A stretch of 6,539 bases of DNA. Origin: Campylobacterales bacterium (lineage in GTDB: Bacteria; Campylobacterota_A; Desulfurellia; JAADFJ01). The stretch's first letter is position 1. Every line of letters begins with the position of its first letter. Position numbers and translations under genes: made by a program. This document shows positions 6,013 through 6,539 of this stretch, in pieces. The notes under the pieces are model-generated. The model had not been told where the DNA came from. It saw nothing but the letters and a program-made list of their open reading frames with translations, and searched no databases. The stretch is from NCBI GenBank assembly GCA_027080125.1, contig JALWSW010000103.1, positions 1 through 6,539 on the forward strand, read 5' to 3'.

Positions 6013-6539
6013 ATGAAAAAACTGTTTGGTACCGACGGAATCAGAGGAAAAGCAAACAGCTATCCTATGACCCCTGAGATTGCTTTCAGATTAGGAAGAG
6101 CGATAGCTTATTATTGTTCGAAAGACTCCTCGGAAGGAAAGATAATAATCGGCAAAGATACAAGACTTTCAGGCTATATGTTAGAGCATGCGTTGGTTAG
6201 CGGCATAACATCGATGGGAGCAGCCGCTTTGCTTGTAGGACCAATGCCTACTCCGGCGATGTCATTTCTTGTTCAATCGATGAGAGCGGATGCGGCTGTT
6301 GTTATATCTGCCTCTCATAACCGATATGATGATAACGGACTGAAGCTGTTCAGCTCATCAGGCACCAAATTTCCGGATGAAACGGAAGAGGAACTTGAAG
6401 AGTTGATAGTCGGGCAGAAAATAGACCAGATAAGGGCGTACGGTGCAGGCATAGGAAAGGCATATCGTATAACCGATGCAGCCGGCAGATATATAGTGTT
6501 TGCCAAATCGACATTTCCAAGGTCACTCTCTTTGAAAGG
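6013..6539 (+). CDS. glmM: Phosphoglucosamine mutase GlmM, 3' partial
   Basis: GlmM interconverts glucosamine-6-phosphate and glucosamine-1-phosphate, a cytoplasmic step towards UDP-GlcNAc for peptidoglycan and, where present, LPS. The reading frame starts at ATG 6013 and runs off the right edge, showing 175 of about 445 residues. The N-terminal FGTDGIRGKAN (5-15) is diagnostic of GlmM, followed by IIIGKDTRLSG (44-54), VGPMPTPAMSFL (75-86) and the active-site serine loop ISASHN (98-103), where S101 should be the phosphoserine. The DNG (107-109) after it and ITDAAGRYIVFAKSTFP (153-169) also fit GlmM. Arg104 replaces the Pro usual in ASHNP; this is a mild variation. The metal-binding DxDxD loop and the sugar- and phosphate-binding loops lie beyond the window. 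It follows era after 9 bases, so it is likely in the same transcript. Confidence 0.95.
   Translation, partial: MKKLFGTDGIRGKANSYPMTPEIAFRLGRAIAYYCSKDSSEGKIIIGKDTRLSGYMLEHALVSGITSMGAAALLVGPMPTPAMSFLVQSMRADAAVVISASHNRYDDNGLKLFSSSGTKFPDETEEELEELIVGQKIDQIRAYGAGIGKAYRITDAAGRYIVFAKSTFPRSLSLK

Overview
This window is a dense, one-strand block of bacterial housekeeping genes. Six genes lie head to tail on the + strand with almost no non-coding DNA: the 3' two-thirds of an NAD(P)H-dependent glutamate-synthase-type (GltD/NfnL/SudA-like) flavoprotein, then ruvB, secA, rnc, era, and the 5' part of glmM. The longest gap between genes is 58 bases (ruvB to secA). I saw no tRNA, rRNA, CRISPR, insertion sequence, prophage gene or origin.

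Organism: a bacterium with the standard genetic code. TAA, TAG and TGA all serve as stops (TGA ends rnc), so the UGA-recoded lineages are excluded. The DNA is moderately AT-rich, favours AGA for Arg and ATA for Ile, uses GTG starts for two of five visible starts, and uses Shine-Dalgarno sites where genes do not overlap. The gene order, a SecA without the C-terminal zinc-binding tail and a divergent Era do not match a model organism I recognise. My guess is an uncultivated or poorly studied phylum (for example Omnitrophota- or Elusimicrobiota-like), but the window alone does not prove this.

Layout: 2-955, flavoprotein cut by the left edge. 930-1937, ruvB, overlapping it by 26 bases at two A7 runs. 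1938-1995, a short gap with a possible weak promoter and a good ribosome binding site. 1996-4467, secA. 4397-5152, rnc, overlapping secA by 71 bases, so that one A-rich stretch encodes a basic tail on SecA and a basic N-terminal extension on RNase III. 5149-6003, era, with an ATGA stop-start overlap. 6013-6539, glmM, cut by the right edge.

How the genes work together: the products belong to separate core processes, namely electron transfer or nitrogen assimilation, Holliday junction migration, protein export, dsRNA and rRNA processing, 30S assembly, and peptidoglycan/LPS amino-sugar synthesis. Only rnc and era have a clear functional link, through 16S rRNA maturation. Overlaps and spacing suggest one or two polycistronic units with translational coupling, with a possible second promoter before secA.

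I did not find a new biological system. The most unusual points are the Era GTPase, whose G4 (NKxD) guanine-specificity motif is replaced by NSSE with a shortened G4-G5 segment, and the 71-base secA/rnc overlap coding two basic segments in two frames.
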